The translations under genes and the position numbers were made by a program. Source: JAAYDI01 sp052034005 (lineage in GTDB: Bacteria; Planctomycetota; Planctomycetia; Pirellulales; Pirellulaceae). From it: a stretch of 64,000 bases of DNA. The notes beneath the pieces were generated by a model. It was not told the DNA's origin and made no database searches. It worked only from the letters and a program-made list of their open reading frames with translations. Position 1 is the first letter of the stretch; the number at the start of each line of letters is the position of its first letter. Of the stretch, positions 17,699-25,462 are shown piece by piece. The stretch lies in NCBI GenBank assembly GCA_052034005.1, contig JBPOJB010000035.1, positions 1-64,000 on the forward strand, read 5' to 3'.

Positions 17699-18180
17699 GG
17701 TGGCGACAACCTTCTTCGTTGGGTTCTCCGAGGACCGTTCATTCCCAATTCTAGGCGCGCATTGGCGCACCTCCGGCCGTCCCTGGTCTGCGGACGGGCG
17801 GGCGGGCCGACGAGTCGGCCGGCGACGCCGGCCCCAGACGCCGCCAGCGCACGGGTCGGCGAGCCTCTTTCCAGAGTCGGTCTTTTACCGCGTCCGGGCG
17901 GAAGAGGGAACACGAATTTGCCGGTCAGTACCCCGCTCAGGTGGGTGCGCGTGTCCGGTTCGGACCTGTTAGTCGGGCCGGCGCGGCCCCGGAGGGATCA
18001 ACGGCGGTCTGCTCGGGCGGGCCGCCGCACGGGTGTGGCTGAGGGTGTTCGTCCCGCCGGGCGTTTTGCGCGGCGGGTGCCGGCGCGCGGGCCGGTGGGG
18101 TCCGACCGATTCCGGTTTGGGCCTGGCGGCCTATAATCGGTCAGTTTGTGGCGGACCGGTTGGCAGACCGAGGAGCGGCG
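17699..18180. other. Divergent intergenic region upstream of lutA with paired hairpins
   Basis: Non-coding. Two adjacent perfect inverted repeats, GGCCGAC-GA-GTCGGCC and GCCGGC-GAC-GCCGGC, lie at about 17805-17835. A TATAAT hexamer lies at 18132-18137 ahead of lutA. The remaining sequence is G/C-rich with no gene-like translation. Confidence 0.45.
18110..18137 (+). promoter_or_regulatory. Possible lutABC promoter
   Basis: A perfect TATAAT at 18132-18137, 43 nt before the lutA ATG. The -35 region is weak (TTCCGG, 16-nt spacer). Lactate-utilisation operons are usually regulated, but no operator was identified. Confidence 0.4.
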
Positions 18181-18954
18181 ATGCGGGTCGGGTTGTTTAT
18201 TCCGTGCTACATCGACCAGTTATATCCCGATGTGGGGTTAGCCACAGTCGAGTTGTTGGAGCGTGCGGGGGTCGAGATCGATTTCCCGGCGGAGCAGACC
18301 TGTTGCGGGCAACCGATGGCCAACACCGGCTGCCGGGCGGAAACCCGTCCGTTGGCCTTCAAATTCCTCAAGATCTTCCGGGACTACCCGTACGTCGTAT
18401 GTCCGTCGGGCAGTTGCGTGGCGATGGTGCGGTATCATTACCGCGAGTATCTCGAGGGGCAGCCGGGGTTTGAGGCGCTGGTGGGCAAGACGTTCGAGCT
18501 GTGCGAGTTTCTGGTAGACGTGCTCAAGGTCTCGCCGATGGTGGGCCATTTTCCCTACAAGGTGGGCATCCACCAGAGTTGCCATGCGTTGCGGGGTCTG
18601 CGGCTGGCCAGTTCGAGCGAGCTGGTGGGTCCGTCGTTCAGCAAGATGCGGTATCTGCTGGAGGGGCTGGAGGGGATCACGTTCACCGAGCTTGCCAGGC
18701 CGGACGAGTGCTGTGGATTCGGCGGGACGTTCTCGATCAACGAAGAGGCGGTTTCCAGCCAGATGGGGCTGGATCGGCTGGCCGACCATGTGCGGTCGGG
18801 CACGCAGGTGCTCACGGCGCCCGACATGTCGTGTCTGATGCACCTCTCGGGCCTGATGCGTCGGCAGGGGACGCACATGCATGTGATGCACATCGCCCAG
18901 ATCCTGGCGGGCCGTACGGTCCCGGACGAGCTGGCGGAGCCGTGCGGGCGGTGA
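18181..18954 (+). CDS. lutA: L-lactate oxidation Fe-S protein LutA
   Basis: 257 residues. The ATG at 18181 follows GAGGAG; an in-frame GTG/ATG further upstream lacks this site. It contains two CCG-type cysteine-rich motifs, 'EQTCCGQPMANTG' near residue 38 and 'DECCGFGGTFSI' near residue 177, as in LutA/GlpC/HdrB-type subunits that bind an unusual Fe-S cluster. With LutB and LutC it forms the cytoplasmic L-lactate dehydrogenase complex that oxidises lactate to pyruvate, an alternative to LldD. Followed by lutB at 30 nt. Confidence 0.9.
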   Translation: MRVGLFIPCYIDQLYPDVGLATVELLERAGVEIDFPAEQTCCGQPMANTGCRAETRPLAFKFLKIFRDYPYVVCPSGSCVAMVRYHYREYLEGQPGFEALVGKTFELCEFLVDVLKVSPMVGHFPYKVGIHQSCHALRGLRLASSSELVGPSFSKMRYLLEGLEGITFTELARPDECCGFGGTFSINEEAVSSQMGLDRLADHVRSGTQVLTAPDMSCLMHLSGLMRRQGTHMHVMHIAQILAGRTVPDELAEPCGR

Positions 18955-18984
18955 GGGGGGACTCGGACAACGGGCGGTGAGACC

Positions 18985-20367
18985 ATGGCGCACACTCGCA
19001 TCGAACACGCCGTTGACGCCGCGAGATTCCTGGCGGATGAAGAGCGCGCCCGTTGGCATGATCAAGCGTTGTGGTTTGTGCGGGCCAAGCGCGACGAGGC
19101 GGCGCGGGCGGTTCCCGAATGGGAGCAGTTGCGGTCGTTGGCTGGGCAGATCAAGCGGCACACAATCGCTCAACTGCCCGACTACCTGTTGCAGTTTGAA
19201 GAGCGCGCGGTGCGGCGCGGCATCCAGGTGCATTGGGCGCGGGACGCGGCGGAGCACAATCAGATCGTGCTGGGCATCCTGCAACGGCACGGGGCGCGGC
19301 AGGTCGTCAAGAGCAAGTCGATGCTGACCGAGGAATGCCAGTTGAATCCCTACCTGGAGCGGCACGGCATCCAGGTGGTGGACACAGACCTGGGCGAACG
19401 CATTGTGCAGCTTCGGAAGGAGCCGCCGAGTCACATCGTGTTGCCCGCGATCCACATCCGGAAGGAGGAGGTGGGGGCGACGTTTCACGAGCACTTGGGG
19501 ACCGCGCCCGAGGCGGCGGACCCGAGCTATCTGGCGGAGGCCGCGCGTGGGCATCTGCGCGAGAAGTTCATGGCGGCCGAGGCGGGGATCACGGGCGTGA
19601 ATTTCGCGGTGGCCGAGACGGGCGGCATCGTCATCTGCACAAACGAAGGCAATGCCGACCTCGGGGTGGCCTTGCCGCGGCTGCATATCGCCTGCCTGGG
19701 GATCGAGAAGCTCATCCCGCGCTGGGCGGACCTGGCCGTCTTCACGCGGCTGCTGGCGCGCAATGCGACGGGCCAGCCGGTGACGACCTACACCACGCAT
19801 ATCCAGGGCCCGGTGCCGGGCGGGGCACTGCACTACGTGCTGGTCGACAACGGGCGCACGGCGCTGCGGGCCGACCCCCTGTTTTGCGAATCGCTCTGCT
19901 GCATCCGGTGCGGCGCGTGCCTGAACACCTGCCCGGTCTACCGGCGCAGCGGCGGCTACAGCTACCACGCGACGATCCCCGGCCCGATCGGTTCGGTGCT
20001 CAACGCCGTCCAGGACGCCCGGACCTACTATTCGCTCCCCTACGCGTGCAGCCTGTGCGGATCCTGTGCCGATGTATGTCCGGTGAAGATCCCGCTGGAC
20101 CGACAGTTGCTGGACCTGCGCGGCGCGATGGCCGCAGGCCGGCATCTGCCGTGGCCGAAACGGCTGCTGATGAAGGCGATCAGCCTGGTGACCCAGCGCA
20201 CGTGGCTTTACAACGCCGCCGGCCGGATGGGGCGCTGGTGGATCCCCAAGCTGCCGCGGCTGCTGGTGTACAACCGGCTCAACGTGTGGGGCCGGCGCCG
20301 TGAGATCCCGGCGCTGCCCAAGCGGAGTTTCCGAGAGCTTTACAAGAGCCGGCGACGCCATGGATAG
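18985..20367 (+). CDS. lutB: L-lactate oxidation Fe-S protein LutB
   Basis: 460 residues. The N-terminal two-thirds is the LUD domain ('KSKSMLTEECQLN', 'GVNFAVAETGGIVICTNEGNAD', 'PRWADLAVF'). The C-terminal third has two 4Fe-4S motifs, CIRCGACLNTCPVY and CSLCGSCADVCPVK, which are full CxxCxxCxxxCP signatures. It matches LutB (YkgF) in length and order. Its final codons overlap the lutC start by 8 nt, so the two are translationally coupled. It passes electrons from lactate oxidation toward the quinone pool or a carrier. Confidence 0.93.
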   Translation: MAHTRIEHAVDAARFLADEERARWHDQALWFVRAKRDEAARAVPEWEQLRSLAGQIKRHTIAQLPDYLLQFEERAVRRGIQVHWARDAAEHNQIVLGILQRHGARQVVKSKSMLTEECQLNPYLERHGIQVVDTDLGERIVQLRKEPPSHIVLPAIHIRKEEVGATFHEHLGTAPEAADPSYLAEAARGHLREKFMAAEAGITGVNFAVAETGGIVICTNEGNADLGVALPRLHIACLGIEKLIPRWADLAVFTRLLARNATGQPVTTYTTHIQGPVPGGALHYVLVDNGRTALRADPLFCESLCCIRCGACLNTCPVYRRSGGYSYHATIPGPIGSVLNAVQDARTYYSLPYACSLCGSCADVCPVKIPLDRQLLDLRGAMAAGRHLPWPKRLLMKAISLVTQRTWLYNAAGRMGRWWIPKLPRLLVYNRLNVWGRRREIPALPKRSFRELYKSRRRHG

Positions 20368-20974
20368 CAGGAGTCAGATCCTCGACGCGCTGCGGCGCGA
20401 CCAGGTCCCCGCAGCCGACTTGCCGACCCTCGGCGGCCCCTGGCTCGCCTTCCAACGCCCGCGGGACCAGTTCGGCCAGGTGCTGGCGGAGGTGGGTGGG
20501 CAGCTGTTCGTGGCGCCGCACGAGGGCGACGTGCCGCGTTGCCTGGCGGAACTGCCCTCGTTCCGGTCGGCCCGCCAGGTCTGGTCGCGCGTGCCGGTCG
20601 TGCCCTCCGTGGGGCAGGACTGGACCGCCGTCACGGACCCGCACGCGCTGGAGGTGTTGGACTACTGCGTCCTGCCGGGCGAGTTCGCGGTGGCGGAGAA
20701 CGCGGCGGTGTGGGTCACGCAAGAGGCCGTACCCCACCGCGCAGCGCTGGTCCTGGCTCAGCACCTGGTGCTGGTCGTCCCCGCCCGGGACATCGTCCCG
20801 ACGATGCACGAGGCCTACGCGCGGATCGATCCCGTAGAGGTCTCGTTCGGGATCTTCATCTCCGGCCCCTCCAAGACGGCCGACATCGAACAGTCTCTGG
20901 TGATCGGCGCGCACGGCGCGCGATCGCTCACGGTCATCCTGTTCGGGCCGTTGGAGGCCGACAAGCGAACCTGA
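20360..20974 (+). CDS. lutC: Lactate utilisation protein LutC (LUD domain)
   Basis: 204 residues, ATG overlapping the end of lutB. A LUD-domain protein with the usual late block 'PRDIVPTMHEAY' and the C-terminal 'FISGPSKTADIEQSLVIGAHGARSLTVILF', part of which (SGPSKTADIE) is the family hallmark. It is the third subunit of the LutABC complex and completes the operon. It ends 45 nt before a differently-functioning gene on the same strand. Confidence 0.9.
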   Translation: MDSRSQILDALRRDQVPAADLPTLGGPWLAFQRPRDQFGQVLAEVGGQLFVAPHEGDVPRCLAELPSFRSARQVWSRVPVVPSVGQDWTAVTDPHALEVLDYCVLPGEFAVAENAAVWVTQEAVPHRAALVLAQHLVLVVPARDIVPTMHEAYARIDPVEVSFGIFISGPSKTADIEQSLVIGAHGARSLTVILFGPLEADKRT

Positions 20975-21019
20975 AACGCAGACCCATGCAGACCTGTGGA
21001 GGCAGCTGACGAAACGCCC

Positions 21020-21754
21020 ATGCGATTACGCCTGGTCACCTACAACATCCACAAGGGCATTGGCGGCGTGGACCGCCGCTACCGCCCGGAACGCATTATC
21101 GACACGGTCCGCCATTGCGAACCGGACCTGGTGTTCCTCCAGGAAGTCGCGGAGGGGTCGCCGCGGTCGCGCCACCACCGACAGGTGGACCTGTTGGGTG
21201 ACGCGTGGGACATGCCGCACCGCGTGTTCCAGCCGAACGTGTGGCTCAAGGAGGGCCGCTACGGGAACGCGATCCTGAGCCGATATCCGCTCTCCGACAT
21301 CCAGGACCTCGACCTGACCATCCCGCTCAAGAAGCGGCGTCGCGCGTTGGTCGCCCACTGCCGGGTGCACTCGCCGCAACACACGCGGACGCTGCTGCTG
21401 TTCAACGTCCACTTGGGGCTGGCCGGGTTCGAGCGGACCATCCAGGTGCGCAAGTTGCTGGGCAGCGAGCTGCTGAGACATACGCGGCCCGGCACGGGCG
21501 TGATTGTGGCCGGGGATTACAACGACGTGTGGGGCACGCTCGGCCGGCGCCTGCTGGAGCCCGCGGGGTTCAAGCCGGCCTGCCTGCGCCGCAAGACGTT
21601 CCCCGCCGTGCTGCCGTTGCGGCCGCTCGACCGCGTGTACTACCGCGGCGCGATGGTGGTGGATCGCAGCTACGCTTCGCGGACCCAATTGGCCCGCGCC
21701 GCGTCCGACCACCTGCCGTTGGTGGTGGATTTCCAACTGAACTCCGACGCGTGA
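21020..21754 (+). CDS. Endonuclease/exonuclease/phosphatase-family protein
   Basis: 244 residues from the ATG at 21020; the frame also opens at 20996. The EEP-fold blocks are in order: 'VTYNIHKGIGG' (metal-binding Asn), 'PDLVFLQEV' (catalytic Glu), 'YGNAILSRYPL', 'FNVHLGLAGFERTIQ', 'VAGDYNDVWG' (D-x-N) and the terminal 'ASDHLPLVVDF' with the conserved Asp-His. No signal peptide is seen, so it is cytoplasmic. The family covers nucleases, phosphodiesterases and lipid phosphatases; the closest resemblance is to small YbhP/YafD-like proteins. The substrate is unknown. It may be transcribed on from lutC. Confidence 0.85.
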   Translation: MRLRLVTYNIHKGIGGVDRRYRPERIIDTVRHCEPDLVFLQEVAEGSPRSRHHRQVDLLGDAWDMPHRVFQPNVWLKEGRYGNAILSRYPLSDIQDLDLTIPLKKRRRALVAHCRVHSPQHTRTLLLFNVHLGLAGFERTIQVRKLLGSELLRHTRPGTGVIVAGDYNDVWGTLGRRLLEPAGFKPACLRRKTFPAVLPLRPLDRVYYRGAMVVDRSYASRTQLARAASDHLPLVVDFQLNSDA

Positions 21755-21770
21755 CCCGCGGGGCGGCCGC

Positions 21771-22970
21771 TCAAGGTTCCGTCCTGAACTCGAGCGCCGG
21801 GCGCGTGGATGCCCGCAGCTCGAGCAGGGTCAGTTCGGGCGGGCAGTTGAACCGCACCGGGTGCGCGCCGGAGAGGCCGCGGCTGACATGCAGCAGGGTC
21901 GGAGGCCGGTCGAACACGCCGCTGGCGTACCGCACGCCATAGCGGCTCGGACAGATGATCGGGCCGATTCCCGGGATGCGGATCTGTCCGCCGTGGGTAT
22001 GCCCGGCCAGCATCAGTTGGAAGCCGTGTCGGCGCGCCCAGGGAAGCTGGTCGGGCGAATGCGACAAGAGGATCGAGAAGGGGCGCGTCGTGCCGGCCGG
22101 GAGCTCCACGCGGGGCGCCGGCGGAAACCAGGGGTTCTCGTTGCCGGCCAGCAGGACTTCCACGTCGCGCACCGCGTGCCGCACGCAGCGTCCGCCGAGG
22201 TCCTGGAGGCCGCTGTCGGTCAAGGCCCGCCGGAGGCGCCCCACGTCGGACAGCCGCTGGTCGTGATTGCCCAGCACCACGAAGACGCCGAATTGACCCT
22301 GGAGACGCCCGAGCGTGTCCGGCACCCAGTCCACGCACGCCGGGTCGTCCATCAGATCGCCGGTCACCATGACCAGTTCCGGCGCCCAGCGGTTGACCTG
22401 GTCGACCGCCACGCGGAAGAACGCCGGAGTGATCTGGCCGGTCATGTGCAGGTCCGTCAGGTGCGCGATGCGAAGCCCTTCGAGCGCATCGGGCAACTGC
22501 GCGACGCACAGGACCTTGTGATGGGTGTGGATGTGCAGGACCTGGTTGCCGGGGATGGCGCACCACAGGCGGGCCCAGCGGTCTCCCAGCGGCCGGAACC
22601 CCAGGGTCCGTTCGACATCCAGGCACTGGGTGTCGTTGGCCACCAGGGGGCCGTCATCGCGGGGTGCCATGCGCCGCACGAGCCGGTCGGCCAGCGTGTA
22701 GGCGAGCGCCGCCCAGCAGACCAGCTGCCAGGCGGCCAGGGCCAGGCTCCCGAGCGTCCGGTCGACGGCCATCCACGCCGGGCCGCGCCGGACGATCCAG
22801 GCCAGCAGGCCGACCCAGGTGAGCAGGGCCGCGATGAAGACCCATTTCTCCAGCCGCTGCACACAGCGCGAGGGGAGTCCGCTGGCATGCAGGCGGTTGT
22901 AGATCCAGATCCAGGCGGCCCCATGTCCCACCAGGACGGCGACGGCCAGCAGATAGGGTGAGAGCGGCAT
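21771..22970 (-). CDS. Membrane-anchored metallophosphoesterase (YkuE/YaeI-like)
   Basis: 399 residues. Three to four hydrophobic segments occupy ~1-115. The catalytic domain follows with all calcineurin-type metal motifs: 'IAHLTDLHMTG' (DxH), 'VTGDLMDD' (GDxxD), 'VLGNHDQRL' (GNHD), 'LLSHSPDQ' (H) and 'LAGHTHGGQIRIP' (GHxH). Membrane-anchored members of this family hydrolyse UDP-2,3-diacylglucosamine or phosphodiesters at the membrane surface; the substrate here is unknown. The gene lies 6 nt downstream of the PAS-GAF-receiver gene and is probably in one transcript with it. Confidence 0.88.
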   Translation of the reverse strand: MPLSPYLLAVAVLVGHGAAWIWIYNRLHASGLPSRCVQRLEKWVFIAALLTWVGLLAWIVRRGPAWMAVDRTLGSLALAAWQLVCWAALAYTLADRLVRRMAPRDDGPLVANDTQCLDVERTLGFRPLGDRWARLWCAIPGNQVLHIHTHHKVLCVAQLPDALEGLRIAHLTDLHMTGQITPAFFRVAVDQVNRWAPELVMVTGDLMDDPACVDWVPDTLGRLQGQFGVFVVLGNHDQRLSDVGRLRRALTDSGLQDLGGRCVRHAVRDVEVLLAGNENPWFPPAPRVELPAGTTRPFSILLSHSPDQLPWARRHGFQLMLAGHTHGGQIRIPGIGPIICPSRYGVRYASGVFDRPPTLLHVSRGLSGAHPVRFNCPPELTLLELRASTRPALEFRTEP

Positions 22971-22976
22971 GCGACT

Positions 22977-24698
22977 TTACGAGACGGGAGAGACGTTGGC
23001 GTAGACGTCTACGATGGTCTCCACGGTTTCCAGCAGCTGTTCCAGGCGGAAGGGTTTGTAGAGGATCGCCTTGGGGTGCAATCCGGCCCGCCGCGCGTTG
23101 ACGATGGAATGCCCGGGATCCCACCCGAAACTCGACATCAGGATGAGCGGGACCCGATCCATCAGCTCCATCAGCTTCAGCAGCAGTTCGTACCCCGTCA
23201 TATCCGGCAGGCGGATGTCGGCGATGATCACGTCGTAGGGCGTGCGGTGCCGGACCATCAACACGGCTTCCCGGCCCTCGTGCGCCGTCTCCACTTCGCA
23301 GCCGTAGCGCTCCAGGCGCGTGTGCGCGTCGTTGCGAATCGCCTCGTCGGCGTCCACCACCAGCACGCGGCGGCCGGCGAGCTTCGGTCGCTTCTCGATC
23401 TGCGCGGTGGCCGGCACGGCCTCGGCCGGCGCCATGCTCTGCCCGATCTGCTGGATCACCTGCTTGATGTTGTGCGCGTGCCGCAGGATGTCGTGCAGTC
23501 GCTCGACCAGCTCCGGGTCGTGATCGATACAGTGTTCGATGACGTTGACCGCATCGTTCAGGATCTCATCGACAGGCAGCGCGACGGCGCTGTGGATCGC
23601 CTCGACGCTCCGCTGGGCCGTGTTGGCTTTCTGGGCCACCAGCAGATCCAGCGTATTGAGCGCGACGGCGACGTTGCGCGAGAAGATCTCCAGGAACTGC
23701 AAGTCGCTCTCCGAAAACGCGTGCGGCTCCGGGCTCTCCACGTTGAACGTGCCGATCACCTGCTCGTTCCAGAGGAGCGGGACGGTGAGCGAACTCTTGG
23801 CGCCTTCAAATGCTTCCAGGTAGAGCCGGTCCTCGCGCGTGTCCTCGCACAGGTAGCCCTTGCCGGTGGCCGCCACGAAACCGGTCACGCCGTTCTCGCG
23901 CGGGCGGGCATACAGCCGACGTTGGGCCGCGTCCGGCTTCATCCCCACTTGGACGAGCGGGCGCAGCTCCAGCGTCTCCTGGTCCAGCAACCGGATCTCG
24001 ATCACGTTGAAGTTCAACAAGATCTTCGTGTAGTGCAGGATGTTCGACTTGAGCAGTTCGATCCGCTCTTCCACATCCATCTGCACGATCTCTTCGGGCG
24101 AGAGATTCGCCAGCTCGACGCCCGCCCGATGGATCGCGGCCAGCTTGTGCTGCTGCTGCTTCTCTTGCGTGATGTCCCGGATCGTCACGATCAGATGCAG
24201 AGGCGCATCGTCCGGCCCCGACACGGGCGCCGCATGCAGCTCGAAGAACTTGTTCTCGCCGACCCGCAACGTCGAACTGCTGGACCGGCCGGTCGCCAAC
24301 GCCAGGCTGAACGGGCAGTAGTCCGGACCCAGGATCTCGGGATTGTCCAGGGCGCTGAAAAACCCGCGGCCCAGCACATCTCGACCGGCACACCAGCGAT
24401 GGAACTGCGGGTTCGCCCACAGGATCATGTTGTCGGGGTCCAACAGCACCACGCCGTCGGGCATGCCGATCAGGATCTGTTCGTTCTGGAGCAGTCGCCC
24501 AACCTGCAACAACTCGGGAAGATGCTGTGCGACCGCGTATACGCCGGCGAACGGCTCGGTGGTGAGTCGCTTGAACGCCTGCAGCGCGTCGCACTCGAAC
24601 ACGACGTCACACTCGCTGCGCAGTGATTCCGGCACGCAAAGCGTGGCGTCTGTACAGTTGCAGATACAAAGGATTTTGGGTCTTTCAGCCAATCCCAA
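22977..24698 (-). CDS. PAS-GAF signalling protein with DHp-like helix region and C-terminal receiver, no HATPase
   Basis: 573 residues. After an N-terminal ~80-residue receiver-like/unknown domain comes a PAS domain (~85-185, 'LLQNEQILIGMPDGVVLLDPDN', ending 'TIRDITQEKQQQ'). A GAF domain (~205-345, 'GVTGFVAATGKGYLCEDTREDRLY', 'SLTVPLLWNEQVIGTFNVES') follows. A helical segment around H369 ('EAIHSAVALPVDEILNDA') resembles a degenerate histidine-kinase dimerisation helix. A receiver domain (~440-565) follows with D494 in 'IIADIRLPDMTG', 'LMSSFG' and the Lys of 'LYKPFRLEQ'. No N/G1/G2 ATPase boxes are present. It is probably a redox- or ligand-responsive phosphotransfer or adaptor protein; the partner is unknown. 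Confidence 0.85.
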   Translation of the reverse strand: MGLAERPKILCICNCTDATLCVPESLRSECDVVFECDALQAFKRLTTEPFAGVYAVAQHLPELLQVGRLLQNEQILIGMPDGVVLLDPDNMILWANPQFHRWCAGRDVLGRGFFSALDNPEILGPDYCPFSLALATGRSSSSTLRVGENKFFELHAAPVSGPDDAPLHLIVTIRDITQEKQQQHKLAAIHRAGVELANLSPEEIVQMDVEERIELLKSNILHYTKILLNFNVIEIRLLDQETLELRPLVQVGMKPDAAQRRLYARPRENGVTGFVAATGKGYLCEDTREDRLYLEAFEGAKSSLTVPLLWNEQVIGTFNVESPEPHAFSESDLQFLEIFSRNVAVALNTLDLLVAQKANTAQRSVEAIHSAVALPVDEILNDAVNVIEHCIDHDPELVERLHDILRHAHNIKQVIQQIGQSMAPAEAVPATAQIEKRPKLAGRRVLVVDADEAIRNDAHTRLERYGCEVETAHEGREAVLMVRHRTPYDVIIADIRLPDMTGYELLLKLMELMDRVPLILMSSFGWDPGHSIVNARRAGLHPKAILYKPFRLEQLLETVETIVDVYANVSPVS

Positions 24699-25071
24699 AA
24701 CTCCGGCCAGACGTTGCCCCGCTGCGCGAGATTATAAGGACGGCGCACTTCCTGAACAACTGGCACCATACCGCAGTACTATCCCATACATCGGCCAATG
24801 GACCGGCACAAGTCCACTGCCCAGCGCGAATCGCCTGGATTTCCCTGTTTCTCCGATCCGTCCGCGCACTCTCGGGTGCGCGGCGCGGTGTGCGCGCCGC
24901 CGGCGGCGGCGCATCATGCACAACGGCGCATCAGCATACGTTCGGCACAAACGCTGTATCTGAGCAGATCGGAATCGGCGAGGTCGCGCGGCACAACGGC
25001 TGGAAAAACGTCGATACATAGCGACAACGGGTCGGAATGCTCATGGGCACGTGCCGGGAGGCGACCAATCG
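24699..25071. other. Divergent intergenic region
   Basis: Non-coding. It contains a good promoter for the minus-strand signalling gene (listed separately). On the plus side there is only a GGGAGG ribosome binding site ahead of the small membrane protein. No RNA gene is seen. Confidence 0.45.
24731..24759 (-). promoter_or_regulatory. Promoter of the PAS-GAF-receiver gene
   Basis: Read on the minus strand: TTGTTC (24759-24754), a 17-nt spacer and a perfect TATAAT (24736-24731). Transcription would start near 24724, giving a leader of about 26 nt before the ATG at 24698. Confidence 0.55.
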
Positions 25072-25320
25072 ATGTGGCGATCCATTTTTCTGGCGGTGGG
25101 CATAGTCTTGTGCATCCTGGGTGCCGAGTGCCTGGTGCTCGAGCGGGCCGTATGGGCCCAGGACAAGCCGGCGACGCAACAGGCGGCGTCCCTGTTCCTG
25201 GCCGCGCCGGCGCCGGCGGCCAAGGAGATTGTGCCGCCCGACTGGGCGCCCTGGACGCTCATGTCGTTCGGGGCCGTTGTGATTCTCTACTCGTACTCGA
25301 TCCGTCGTCACAGCGGATGA
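25072..25320 (+). CDS. Small two-helix membrane protein of unknown function
   Basis: 82 residues from the ATG at 25072, chosen because GGGAGG precedes it. One hydrophobic segment lies at ~5-25 ('FLAVGIVLCILGAECLVL', possibly a signal). A Gln/Ala-rich stretch ends in 'AAPAPAAKEIVPPDWAPW', and a second membrane helix lies at ~58-75 ('TLMSFGAVVILYSYSI'), followed by a basic tail. No functional motif is seen. It stands alone, divergent from the signalling gene and 142 nt ahead of the large TPR/UnbV gene. Confidence 0.6.
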   Translation: MWRSIFLAVGIVLCILGAECLVLERAVWAQDKPATQQAASLFLAAPAPAAKEIVPPDWAPWTLMSFGAVVILYSYSIRRHSG

Positions 25321-25462
25321 CGCGCGACGAGAGTGAACACGGCTTCGCGTTGCGGCAGCTCACGAGCCGCTGCGCGCGGTTAGTGTTGTCGAATTTCGCA
25401 TTGCGCGCGGCCCAGTCCGTCGCTTGACGACGTTCCCCAGGCGAGCAAGAATACCCGACAGT

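Noticed and set aside
18238..20361. A long open frame antisense to lutA/lutB (707 codons)
   Set aside because: G/C-rich third-position shadow; translation is His/Arg/Gln-rich without domains, while the opposite strand encodes clear LutA and LutB.
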